From positions 1 to 63,404 of the forward strand of contig CAJCHO010000125.1 of NCBI GenBank assembly GCA_903970145.1: 63,404 nucleotides of DNA, written 5' to 3'. Origin of the DNA: Mycobacteriaceae bacterium. GTDB taxonomy: Bacteria > Pseudomonadota > Gammaproteobacteria > Burkholderiales > Burkholderiaceae_D. The translations under genes and the position numbers were made by a program. The notes beneath the pieces were generated by a model. It worked only from the letters and a program-made list of their open reading frames with translations, did not search any database and had not been told where the DNA came from. Of this stretch, positions 47,697 through 55,597 are shown in pieces (position 1 is the stretch's first letter; each line of letters begins with the position of its first letter).

Positions 47697-48341
47697 CTAG
47701 GAAAATTTCAGGGTCGCGCCCGTGGCGGCTTCTACTTCGTCACGCGTCACACCGGTCGCGAGTTCGCTCACATGCAGTCCGTCGGCACGCACGTCGATCA
47801 CACACAGATCGGTGATGATCATGTTGACGACGCCGACCCCGGTAAGCGGTAAATTGCACTGGGGCAGGATCTTGTGATCGATGCTGCCGTCCTTTTTCTT
47901 GGCCGTGTGCTCCATGAGCACGATTACGCGTCCGACGCCTGCCACCAGGTCCATGGCGCCGCCCATGCCTTTGACCATCTTGCCGGGAATCATCCAGTTG
48001 GCCAGATCACCCATTTCACTGACCTGCATGGCGCCAAGAATCGCCAGGTTGATCTTGCCGCCGCGGATCATGCCAAACGAATCGGCCGACGAGAAAATCG
48101 ACGAGCCCGCGAGCGTGGTGATGGTCTGCTTGCCGGCATTGATCAGGTCCGGATCGATCGCCTCCTCGGTCGGGAAGGGGCCAATGCCCAACAGGCCGTT
48201 CTCCGATTGCAGCCAGACCTCGATACCCTCCGGTACGTGATTGGCGACCAGGGTTGGCAGCCCGATGCCAAGGTTGACGTAAAAGCCGTCCTTGAGCTCG
48301 CGCGCCGCGCGCGCAGCCATTTCGTCACGAGTCCATGCCAT
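47697..48341 (-). CDS. scoB: 3-oxoacid CoA-transferase subunit B
   Basis: A 214-residue beta subunit carrying the catalytic glutamate E47 in [13 protein letters not shown], which forms the CoA thioester intermediate. Other family blocks are [15 protein letters not shown] at the start and [18 protein letters not shown] near the end. With subunit A it moves CoA from succinyl-CoA to acetoacetate or a related 3-oxoacid, feeding ketone bodies or aromatic-catabolism products into acetyl-CoA. It lies 10 nt after scoA and 11 nt before the response-regulator gene. The pcaIJ and atoDA families are close; scoAB is preferred by sequence style. Confidence 0.92.
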   Translation of the reverse strand: MAWTRDEMAARAARELKDGFYVNLGIGLPTLVANHVPEGIEVWLQSENGLLGIGPFPTEEAIDPDLINAGKQTITTLAGSSIFSSADSFGMIRGGKINLAILGAMQVSEMGDLANWMIPGKMVKGMGGAMDLVAGVGRVIVLMEHTAKKKDGSIDHKILPQCNLPLTGVGVVNMIITDLCVIDVRADGLHVSELATGVTRDEVEAATGATLKFS

Positions 48342-48351
48342 GTCTGTCCCC

Positions 48352-49053
48352 TTACCTGGAAGGGCGCGTAGTGCGCTGTTCGATGCGTTTTTCGGGATGG
48401 GCGTTGACTACGATGCGGTGCACGAAGATTCCCGGTGTATGGATCGCATCCGGATCCAGTGCGCCCTTCTCCACGACTTCCTCGACTTCCGCGACCGTGA
48501 TGCGCCCGGCGCTGGCGACGTTGGGATTGAAATTACGCGCGGTACGGCGGTAGATCAGGTTGCCGGTCGTATCGGCCTTCCAGGCCTTGACCAAGGCGAC
48601 GTCGGGCACCAGGGAGCGCTCCATGATGTAATGCGCGCCACCGAACTCGCGCGTCTCCTTGCCCTCTGCAACAATAGTTCCATAGCCGGTCTTGGTAAAA
48701 AAGGCCGGAATGCCTGCCCCGCCTGCGCGCAGACGCTCGGCGAGCGTGCCCTGCGGCGTAAATTCGAGCTCGAGTTCGCCGGCCAGGTACTGGCGCTCGA
48801 ACTCCTTGTTTTCTCCGACATAGGAGGCAATCATCTTGCGAATCTGGCGCGTGGCCAGCAATTGCCCGAGCCCAAAGCCATCGACCCCGGCATTGTTGGA
48901 AATTACCGAGAGGCCCTTGACCCCGCTATCGCGCAATGCCGCGATGAGCGCTTCCGGAATTCCGCACAAGCCGAAGCCGCCGACGGCGATCAGCTGGTCG
49001 TTCTTGACGATCCCGTGCAGCGCTTGCGCGGCACTTGGATAGACCTTATCCAT
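48352..49053 (-). CDS. scoA: 3-oxoacid CoA-transferase subunit A
   Basis: A 233-residue alpha subunit of the CoA-transferase. Recognisable blocks are [19 protein letters not shown] (CoA-binding glycine-rich loop), [35 protein letters not shown] and [16 protein letters not shown]. The enzyme works as an alpha2beta2 heterotetramer with ScoB. It is the first gene of scoA-scoB-response regulator. No thiolase or 3-hydroxybutyrate dehydrogenase gene is certain nearby, though the SDR gene upstream (90-nt gap, same strand) could be one. Confidence 0.93.
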   Translation of the reverse strand: MDKVYPSAAQALHGIVKNDQLIAVGGFGLCGIPEALIAALRDSGVKGLSVISNNAGVDGFGLGQLLATRQIRKMIASYVGENKEFERQYLAGELELEFTPQGTLAERLRAGGAGIPAFFTKTGYGTIVAEGKETREFGGAHYIMERSLVPDVALVKAWKADTTGNLIYRRTARNFNPNVASAGRITVAEVEEVVEKGALDPDAIHTPGIFVHRIVVNAHPEKRIEQRTTRPSR

Positions 49054-49143
49054 TTTCCACGTCCTCCATGAACAGGGCTTGCATTGTAATGCTGCGCGAC
49101 AGCATCGGCCAGCGCAGCTCGTAAGACTGCGCCGCCGGTCGGG

Positions 49144-49920
49144 TTAGAACACGCTATGGCCGTCGTCGGCCGTAATGATCGCGCCGTTAATAAAGCGTGA
49201 CTCATCGCAAGTCAGGAGCAGCAACAGGCCGTCGAGGTCGGCCGGTTCACCGACACGCCGCCTGGGCAGCATCTGCACGAGCTTCTGGCCGGCTTCCGAA
49301 TCAAAGTGCTGATCGTTGATTTCGGTGCGGATATAGCCCGGGCAGATGGCATTGACGTTGATGCCATAGCGCCCCCATTCGAGCGCCATCGCCTTGGTCA
49401 TCTGCACGACCGCGGCCTTGCTCATGCAATACACGCCGATCTGCGGCAGCACACGCAGGCCGGCCACCGAGGCGATGTTGACGATGCGCGCATGCTGGTC
49501 GGGTTTGTTCTTGGCCCGGGCGATCATGCGTTTGGCCACTTCCTGGGCAACGAAGAAGGCGCCGCGTGTGTTGGTGCGAAAGACGAACTCGTAGTCGTCG
49601 GGTGTGACATCGACCAGACGTTGGGTCGTTGAGACCCCCGAGTTGTTGACCAGAATATCGATCGGCCCGGCTTCGGTCTCGGCGTGCGCGACCGCGGCCT
49701 TGATACTGTCGTGGTCAACCACATCCAGCGCAACCACGTGGGCGTCGCCGCCCTCGGACTCGATCTCGGCGCGCAATTCCTTCAATCGCTCGACCCTTCG
49801 CGCCGCCAATACGACGCGCGCACCGGCGAGGGCGAGCACGCGCGCAAATCGCGCACCAAGCCCGCTGGACGCCCCTGTGACGAGGGCAATCTTGCCTTCG
49901 AGGTTGACTTCGACTCCCAT
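49144..49920 (-). CDS. SDR-family NAD(P)-dependent oxidoreductase
   Basis: A 258-residue classical short-chain dehydrogenase. The cofactor motif TGASSGLG is at residues 15-22, NNSG at 92-95, and the catalytic Ser-Tyr-Lys set is S151, Y164 and K168 (YCMSKAA). An Arg pair after the second beta-strand (AARRVERL) suggests NADP(H). ATG 49920 is chosen because GGAG sits 6 nt upstream; the ATG four codons earlier overlaps that site. It is divergent from ETF-QO and upstream of scoA on the same strand, so a 3-hydroxyacyl substrate is plausible but unproven. Confidence 0.88.
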   Translation of the reverse strand: MGVEVNLEGKIALVTGASSGLGARFARVLALAGARVVLAARRVERLKELRAEIESEGGDAHVVALDVVDHDSIKAAVAHAETEAGPIDILVNNSGVSTTQRLVDVTPDDYEFVFRTNTRGAFFVAQEVAKRMIARAKNKPDQHARIVNIASVAGLRVLPQIGVYCMSKAAVVQMTKAMALEWGRYGINVNAICPGYIRTEINDQHFDSEAGQKLVQMLPRRRVGEPADLDGLLLLLTCDESRFINGAIITADDGHSVF

Positions 49921-50064
49921 GATGCGCTCCATTGCCCATCCGCCAATCCTGATTTAGATTGCGGGCTTGGGGAAACTGCCTGAAAATTGAAATATCCGCA
50001 GTGGTCGATCCGAGACACACGATCGCACCGTCGAATGACAAACGAGTTTAGCAGGAATGACAGA

Positions 50065-51747
50065 ATGACTTCGAGCAGCATCCAGGAACTGATTGCCCAG
50101 TACGGTCCGCGCGAGACGATGGAATATGACGTGGTCATAGTTGGCGGCGGCCCCGCCGGCCTGTCCGCTGCAATCCAGATCAAGCAACTCGCCAAAGCAC
50201 AGTCGCGCGAGATCAGCGTATGCGTTCTCGAGAAAGGTGGCGAGCTCGGGGCCCACACCCTGTCGGGCGCGGTCATGGATCCGCGCGCGCTCAACGAACT
50301 GATCCCCGACTGGCAGGCGCGCGGTGCGCCTCTGAATACGCCAGTCATCGAGGATCGCTTCTTGTTCCTCTCGCACCATGGCGCGACGCGCACACCCGAC
50401 TGGATGCTGCCGGAGGTGTTTCGCAATCACGGGAACTATATTGTCAGCCTGGGCAATGTCGTGCGCTGGCTTGGCAAACAGGCCGAAGACTTGGGCGTGG
50501 AGATCTTCCCGGGTTTTCCCGCGGCCGAAATCCTCTATAACGACGAAGGTGCGGTGCGCGGCGTTGCCACGGGCAACCTCGGCGTCGGGCGCGATGGCAA
50601 GCCGACGGCCGACTTCCAGCTCGGTATGGAGCTGCAAGCCAAGTACACCCTATTTGCCGAAGGATCGCGCGGCCATCTCGGGCGCCGGCTGATCGATCGC
50701 TTTGCCCTGAGCGCGCAGAGCGATCCGCAAATGTATGCGATCGGGGTCAAGGAACTCTGGGAGATCGAACCCAAGCGCCACAAGCCGGGACTGGTGGTGC
50801 ATACCGCCGGCTGGCCGCTCGACACCAACACCTATGGTGGCTCTTTTCTCTACCACGCCGAGAACAACCAGGTTGCAATCGGCTTCGTAGTAGGCCTTGG
50901 CTACAGCAATCCCTACCTGTCCCCCTTCGAGGAATTCCAGCGCTACAAGACGCATCCGGCAATACGCGCCTTTCTTGAGGGCGGCCGACGAATCTCCTAC
51001 GGCGCCCGCTCGATCACTGCGGGCGGTCCGGTATCGCTGCCCAAACTGGTCTTTCCGGGTGGCGCCCTGATTGGCTGCGAGGCGGGATTTCTGAATGCCG
51101 CACGCATCAAGGGGAGCCATGCAGCCATCAAGAGCGGGATGCTGGCCGCCGAAGCCGTCGTAGCGGCTTTGGGGCTCGGTCGCGCCGGTGACGAACTGAG
51201 TGCCTATCCCGCCGCCTACGAGAAGTCCTGGCTCGCAGAAGAACTGCATCGCACGCGCAATTTCAAGCAGTGGATGAGTAAGGGCCTGTATGTCGGCACT
51301 GTCATGGTCGGTCTGGAGCAAAAGCTCTTCAAGGGTAAGGTACCCTGGACGCTGCATCATCACGCCGCCGACAACACCAGCCTGAAGGCTGCCGCGCGCA
51401 GCAAGCCGATCAGCTATCCCAAGCCCGATGGCGTGCTCAGCTTCGATCGCCTGTCCTCGGTATTCATCTCCAATACCAACCACAGCGAGAACCAGCCGAT
51501 CCATCTGACCTTGAAGGACGCGACCGTGCCGGTGCGCGTCAATCTTGCCGAGTATGCCGGTCCCGAGCAGCGTTTTTGTCCGGCAGGTGTCTATGAGTTT
51601 GTAGAGGACGGTGCCGGTGCACCGCGGCTGCAGATCAATGCCCAGAACTGCGTGCATTGCAAGACCTGTGACATCAAGGATCCGACCCAGAACATCGTCT
51701 GGGTCACTCCCGAAGGCGGCGGCGGCCCGAATTATCCCAATATGTAG
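50065..51747 (+). CDS. Electron-transfer-flavoprotein:ubiquinone oxidoreductase
   Basis: About 560 residues. It takes electrons from reduced ETF (fatty-acid and amino-acid oxidation) and passes them to ubiquinone at the inner membrane. The FAD motif is DVVIVGGGPAGLSAAIQIK near residue 20. The quinone/membrane region includes WPLDTNTYGGSFLYH. The 4Fe-4S ligands are C505 (RFCPAGVYEF) and C529, C532, C535 (NCVHCKTCDIKDPTQNI). ATG 50065 matches family N-termini (SSIQELIAQYGPRE). With complex I and complex II also in the window, three quinone-reducing entry points are encoded here. Structural etfAB are not in view. Confidence 0.96.
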   Translation: MTSSSIQELIAQYGPRETMEYDVVIVGGGPAGLSAAIQIKQLAKAQSREISVCVLEKGGELGAHTLSGAVMDPRALNELIPDWQARGAPLNTPVIEDRFLFLSHHGATRTPDWMLPEVFRNHGNYIVSLGNVVRWLGKQAEDLGVEIFPGFPAAEILYNDEGAVRGVATGNLGVGRDGKPTADFQLGMELQAKYTLFAEGSRGHLGRRLIDRFALSAQSDPQMYAIGVKELWEIEPKRHKPGLVVHTAGWPLDTNTYGGSFLYHAENNQVAIGFVVGLGYSNPYLSPFEEFQRYKTHPAIRAFLEGGRRISYGARSITAGGPVSLPKLVFPGGALIGCEAGFLNAARIKGSHAAIKSGMLAAEAVVAALGLGRAGDELSAYPAAYEKSWLAEELHRTRNFKQWMSKGLYVGTVMVGLEQKLFKGKVPWTLHHHAADNTSLKAAARSKPISYPKPDGVLSFDRLSSVFISNTNHSENQPIHLTLKDATVPVRVNLAEYAGPEQRFCPAGVYEFVEDGAGAPRLQINAQNCVHCKTCDIKDPTQNIVWVTPEGGGGPNYPNM

Positions 51748-51795
51748 CCGGCAGCGACGCCCAAGGAGACGAGCATCGTCACGAAGATTGTCGGA

Positions 51796-51993
51796 GTGCT
51801 ATTGATCGTCGCCGGAGTGCTCGGCTTCATCTTTGGCGGCTTCCACTACACCCGCGAGACCCACAGCGCGCACATTGGCTCGCTCGAATTCAAACTGAAT
51901 CGCCAGGAGGACGTTGTGATTCCGCTCTGGGCGGATGTCACGGCGATCGCGATCGGCACCCTGCTGCTGCTCGTGGGCGGCAAAAAGCGCTAG
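51796..51993 (+). CDS. Small two-TM membrane protein (DUF3185-like), start uncertain
   Basis: A protein of 65 residues from the GTG at 51796, with two transmembrane segments (LLIVAGVLGFIFGGFHYT; TAIAIGTLLLLVGGKK) around a polar loop. The family normally begins several residues earlier with a basic residue before the first helix. Upstream the frame reads VTKIVG, and a perfect AAGGAG at 51763-51768 lies 6 nt before an ATC codon at 51775, so the true start may be a non-standard codon there. It follows ETF-QO by 48 nt and its stop overlaps the convergent Nudix stop. Function unknown. Confidence 0.7.
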   Translation: MLLIVAGVLGFIFGGFHYTRETHSAHIGSLEFKLNRQEDVVIPLWADVTAIAIGTLLLLVGGKKR

Positions 51994-52553
51994 GCTGACC
52001 AGGTCCCCGAGATTATCTTTTCGAGCCAAAAGGCGCCGATGATGGTCTTCACGTCGGTGATCGTGCCATCGCGCACCCAGGAGAGAATCTGCTGGGGTGC
52101 GTGGCTCACCACTTCGAGGAACTCGCCTTCGTCGAGCTGGCGCTCGCCGGCGGTCAGGCCGCGCGCCAGGTAGAGTTCAATACGCTCGTTCGAGTAGGAA
52201 ATCGCGTTATTGATAGTGCACAGGTAGTCAAAGTGCGCGGCCCGGTACCCGGTCTCTTCGAGCAGTTCGCGACGCGCGGTGTCGAGCGGCGCCTCGCCGG
52301 CATCGATCTTGCCGGCCGGGAACTCGACGAAGGCGCGCGCCAGCGGATGACGCCACTGGCGCTCCATGACCACGCGCCCATCATCGAGCAGCGGGATCAG
52401 CATCACCGCACCGGGATGCACGATGTACTCACGCTCGGTGGTCGAGCCATCCGGCAGGCCCACCGTGTCGCGATTGACATGCAGAAACACGCCATCAAAG
52501 ACGCGTTCGGATTTGAGGGGCTTTTCGCGCAGCCCGCTGTCGTCGTGACTCAT
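51990..52553 (-). CDS. Nudix hydrolase, ADP-ribose pyrophosphatase type
   Basis: A 187-residue Nudix protein. The box GX5EX7REUXEEXGU is complete as GKIDAGE-APLDTAR-RELLEETGY near residues 78-100. The preceding REYIVHPGAVMLIPLLDDG and MERQWRHPLARAFVEFPAGK are typical of NudF-like ADP-ribose pyrophosphatases, and the residue pattern fits hydrolysis of ADP-ribose or other nucleoside diphosphate sugars. It is 12 nt downstream of nuoN and so may be the last gene of the nuo operon, as is common in betaproteobacteria. Turnover of NAD-derived ADP-ribose next to complex I is a suggestive but unproven link. Confidence 0.92.
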   Translation of the reverse strand: MSHDDSGLREKPLKSERVFDGVFLHVNRDTVGLPDGSTTEREYIVHPGAVMLIPLLDDGRVVMERQWRHPLARAFVEFPAGKIDAGEAPLDTARRELLEETGYRAAHFDYLCTINNAISYSNERIELYLARGLTAGERQLDEGEFLEVVSHAPQQILSWVRDGTITDVKTIIGAFWLEKIISGTWSA

Positions 52554-52565
52554 CGGTAAGGCAAG

Positions 52566-54065
52566 CTAGGAAGCCAGGGTACTGGTGATGGCATCCAGGC
52601 ACACCTGCAATAGGCCGCCGGGCAGAATTCCGAGTATCGCCACCAGCGCCGCGTTAAGGGCAAGCACCAGCCGCAAGTCGAGGCTCGCAACTGGTACCGC
52701 AGCAGCCGTGTCGGCCTCGTCAAAATACATGAGCTTAACCACCCGCAGGTAATAGTATGCCCCGATCAGTGAGGTCAGGACCGCCAGGACCGCCAGCCAG
52801 GTCATGCCCGCGACAATTACCGCGTTGATCACCACGAACTTGGCATAGAAGCCGACTGTGGGTGGGATGCCCGCCAGCGAAAACATGACCACCAGCATGA
52901 CGAAAGCTGCACCGGGGCTGCGCTTGCCAAGTCCTTTTAAGTCCTGGAGCGAGTCCGCCTCGAAACCGCCGCGCGAGAGCACCAAAAGCACCCCGAATGC
53001 CCCAAGCACGGTGAGCGTATAGGTCAGGACATAGAACATCGCGGCACCGTAGGCCGAGGTCGCCGAATAGGCGTGACCACCGATCACTCCGGACAGAAGC
53101 CCCAAGAGCATGAAGCCCATCTGGGCAATGGTGGAATAGCCCAACAGGCGCTTGATGCTGGTCTGGGCGATTGCTGTGACATTGCCGATGATGAGCGACA
53201 GCACCGCGAGGATGACCAGCATTTCCTGCCAGTCCGCGGCAAATACGATCATGCCTTCGACGAGAATGCGCAGGGTGACGGCGAAGGCGGCAATCTTAGG
53301 CACCCCACCGATCATCAGGGTCACCGCGGTTGGCGCACCCTGGTAGACATCCGGAATCCACATGTGGAAAGGGACAACACCGATCTTGAACCCCAGGCCG
53401 GCGATCAGGAACACGATGCCAAAGACCAGAATGACATGGCTTGGTCCGCCGGCAGCCAGTTCGCGCGCGATGATCGAGATGTCGAGCGAGCCCGTTGCGC
53501 CATACACCATCGACATGCCATAAAGCAGAAAACCCGAGGACATCGCGCCAAGGATGAAGTACTTCATCGAAGCTTCAGTGGCAGCCGGGCTGTCGCGCCG
53601 CAGGGCCACCATCGCATACAGTGCCAGCGACATGAGCTCAAGCCCGAGATAGATCGACAGGAAGTTATGGGCCGAGATCATCACCATCTGGCCCAAAAGC
53701 GCGAACAGCGCGAGCGGATAGAACTCGCCGCCGCGCTCGCCTGAGACGATGTCGCTCTCGCAGACATTGGTGCGGGCATAGACGAAGGTGGCGATCATGC
53801 CGGCATAGGTCGCCAGTTTGAGCAGGTTTGACATGGCATCGGAGACGAACATGCCATTGAAGGTGTAGTAGGTGTTGCCATCAAGCAGGTAGGCGTAGTT
53901 CATCACCGCACAGAGCACGATCGCCACGATCGACAGAGCGAAGGTGAGATTGCGCCGTGCGTCGGAAAGAAACATGTCGACCAGAAGAATCACCGACGCG
54001 GCCACCAGCAGCAGCACCTCCGGGTAGGCCGGCAGCAGATCAGGCAGAATGAATTGGGGCATCAT
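52566..54065 (-). CDS. nuoN: NADH-quinone oxidoreductase subunit N
   Basis: A 499-residue antiporter-like proton-pumping membrane subunit of complex I. About 14 transmembrane helices with the family block VVPFHMWIPDVYQGAPTAVT and LKYFILGAMSSGFLLYGMS-like sequence (MKYFILGAMSSGFLLYGM). The start ATGATG overlaps the nuoM stop, giving translational coupling. Last of the nuo structural genes; a Nudix gene follows 12 nt later. Complete. Confidence 0.95.
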   Translation of the reverse strand: MMPQFILPDLLPAYPEVLLLVAASVILLVDMFLSDARRNLTFALSIVAIVLCAVMNYAYLLDGNTYYTFNGMFVSDAMSNLLKLATYAGMIATFVYARTNVCESDIVSGERGGEFYPLALFALLGQMVMISAHNFLSIYLGLELMSLALYAMVALRRDSPAATEASMKYFILGAMSSGFLLYGMSMVYGATGSLDISIIARELAAGGPSHVILVFGIVFLIAGLGFKIGVVPFHMWIPDVYQGAPTAVTLMIGGVPKIAAFAVTLRILVEGMIVFAADWQEMLVILAVLSLIIGNVTAIAQTSIKRLLGYSTIAQMGFMLLGLLSGVIGGHAYSATSAYGAAMFYVLTYTLTVLGAFGVLLVLSRGGFEADSLQDLKGLGKRSPGAAFVMLVVMFSLAGIPPTVGFYAKFVVINAVIVAGMTWLAVLAVLTSLIGAYYYLRVVKLMYFDEADTAAAVPVASLDLRLVLALNAALVAILGILPGGLLQVCLDAITSTLAS

Positions 54066-55567
54066 GGCTCGCCCCTCCTTTCCGTCTTCTTATGAATTGC
54101 GACATGCTGCTCGAGATTTACGATCGAAGCCTGCATGGCGTCCGAGAAGGGCTTGGGATACAGACCCATGAATAGGGTGGCAACCGCGAGCAGCGCGAGA
54201 GTAAGAAACTCGCGCGCGCCGATATCGCGCAGGGCGGCCACGTGGTCATTGGCGACCGCTCCGAATGCCACACGCTTGTACATCCACAGTGAGTAGGCCG
54301 CGCCCAGCACCAGCGCCGTCGCCGCCAGCAAACCAATCCAGAACTGGTATTGCACGGCGCTCAGGATGACCCAGAATTCCCCCACGAAGCCGCTGGTTGC
54401 GGGCAGCCCGCAGTTGGCCATCGAGAACAGGAGGAAGAAGGCCGCAAAGCGCGGCATGGTGTTGACCACGCCTCCGTAATCGGCGATCTGGCGCGAATGA
54501 ACCCGGTCGTACATCACACCGATGCACAGGAACATGGCGCCGGACACGAAGCCGTGCGAGATCATCTGCACGATGGCGCCCTGCATGCCAAGGGTATCGA
54601 AAATGAAAAAACCCAGGATCACAAAACCCATATGGGCAATCGACGAATAGGCGACCAGCTTTTTCATGTCGGTCTGAACCATCGCCACAAAGCCGATGTA
54701 AATGACCGCGATCAGGGACAGCGCAATCATGAAGCCGGATAGATCGTGGCTCGCATCGGGGGCGATGGGTAGTGAGAAGCGCAGAAAGCCATAGCAGCCG
54801 AGCTTGAGCATGATGGCCGCCAGCACCACCGAGCCTCCGGTGGGCGCCTCGACGTGGGCGTCGGGCAGCCAGGTGTGCACCGGCCACATCGGCACCTTGA
54901 CGGCAAAGGCCATCAGGAAAGCGACAAACAACAGGCGCTGCTCGGTATCGGAGAGCGGTAGCGCCTGCCAGGTACTGATTTCAAAGCTGCCACCCGACTG
55001 GACCCACAGATAAATGATCGCAACCAGGGTGAGCAGCGACCCGGCAAGGGTATAGAGGAAAAACTTGAAAGCCGCATAGACGCGGTTCGGCCCACCCCAG
55101 ATGCCGATGATCAGATACATCGGGATCAGCGTCGCCTCGAAAAAGACATAGAAAAGCAGGCCATCGGTCGCGGCAAAGGCCCCTACCATGAGTCCTGAGA
55201 GAATCAGGAACGCGGCCATGTATTGCGCAACGCGCTGGGTTACCACCTCCCAGCCGGCGATGACCACGATGACGGTAATGAAGGCCGTCAGGGGAATGAG
55301 CCACAGCGAGAGTCCGTCGATGCCCAGGCCGTAATTGGCGCCCAGGCGCTCGATCCACACAGCGTGTTCGACAAACTGCAGGGCTGCCGTGCCATTGTCG
55401 AAATGCTGGATCAGCGGGATGGTCACCGTCAGCGCGGCAAGCGAAGCAATCAGAGCAAGCCAGCGGGTGAGTTGCGCGCGCGCATCGCTGCCGACGACGA
55501 GGATCACAAGCCCGGAGACTATCGGTATCCAGATCGCCCAGCTGAGGTAAGCAAAGGATTGCTGCAT
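54062..55567 (-). CDS. nuoM: NADH-quinone oxidoreductase subunit M
   Basis: A 501-residue antiporter-like subunit of complex I. The conserved glutamate for proton transfer is in YVFFEATLIPMYLIIGIWGG and the discontinuous-helix lysine in AAFKFFLYTLAGS. The core block PVHTWLPDAHVEAPTGGSVV is present. It overlaps nuoN by four bases and follows nuoL by 30 nt. Functions in the distal part of the membrane arm between NuoL and NuoN. Confidence 0.95.
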   Translation of the reverse strand: MQQSFAYLSWAIWIPIVSGLVILVVGSDARAQLTRWLALIASLAALTVTIPLIQHFDNGTAALQFVEHAVWIERLGANYGLGIDGLSLWLIPLTAFITVIVVIAGWEVVTQRVAQYMAAFLILSGLMVGAFAATDGLLFYVFFEATLIPMYLIIGIWGGPNRVYAAFKFFLYTLAGSLLTLVAIIYLWVQSGGSFEISTWQALPLSDTEQRLLFVAFLMAFAVKVPMWPVHTWLPDAHVEAPTGGSVVLAAIMLKLGCYGFLRFSLPIAPDASHDLSGFMIALSLIAVIYIGFVAMVQTDMKKLVAYSSIAHMGFVILGFFIFDTLGMQGAIVQMISHGFVSGAMFLCIGVMYDRVHSRQIADYGGVVNTMPRFAAFFLLFSMANCGLPATSGFVGEFWVILSAVQYQFWIGLLAATALVLGAAYSLWMYKRVAFGAVANDHVAALRDIGAREFLTLALLAVATLFMGLYPKPFSDAMQASIVNLEQHVAIHKKTERRGEP

Positions 55568-55597
55568 CTTTTTTGTTCCGCTGTATTTTTATATGCG

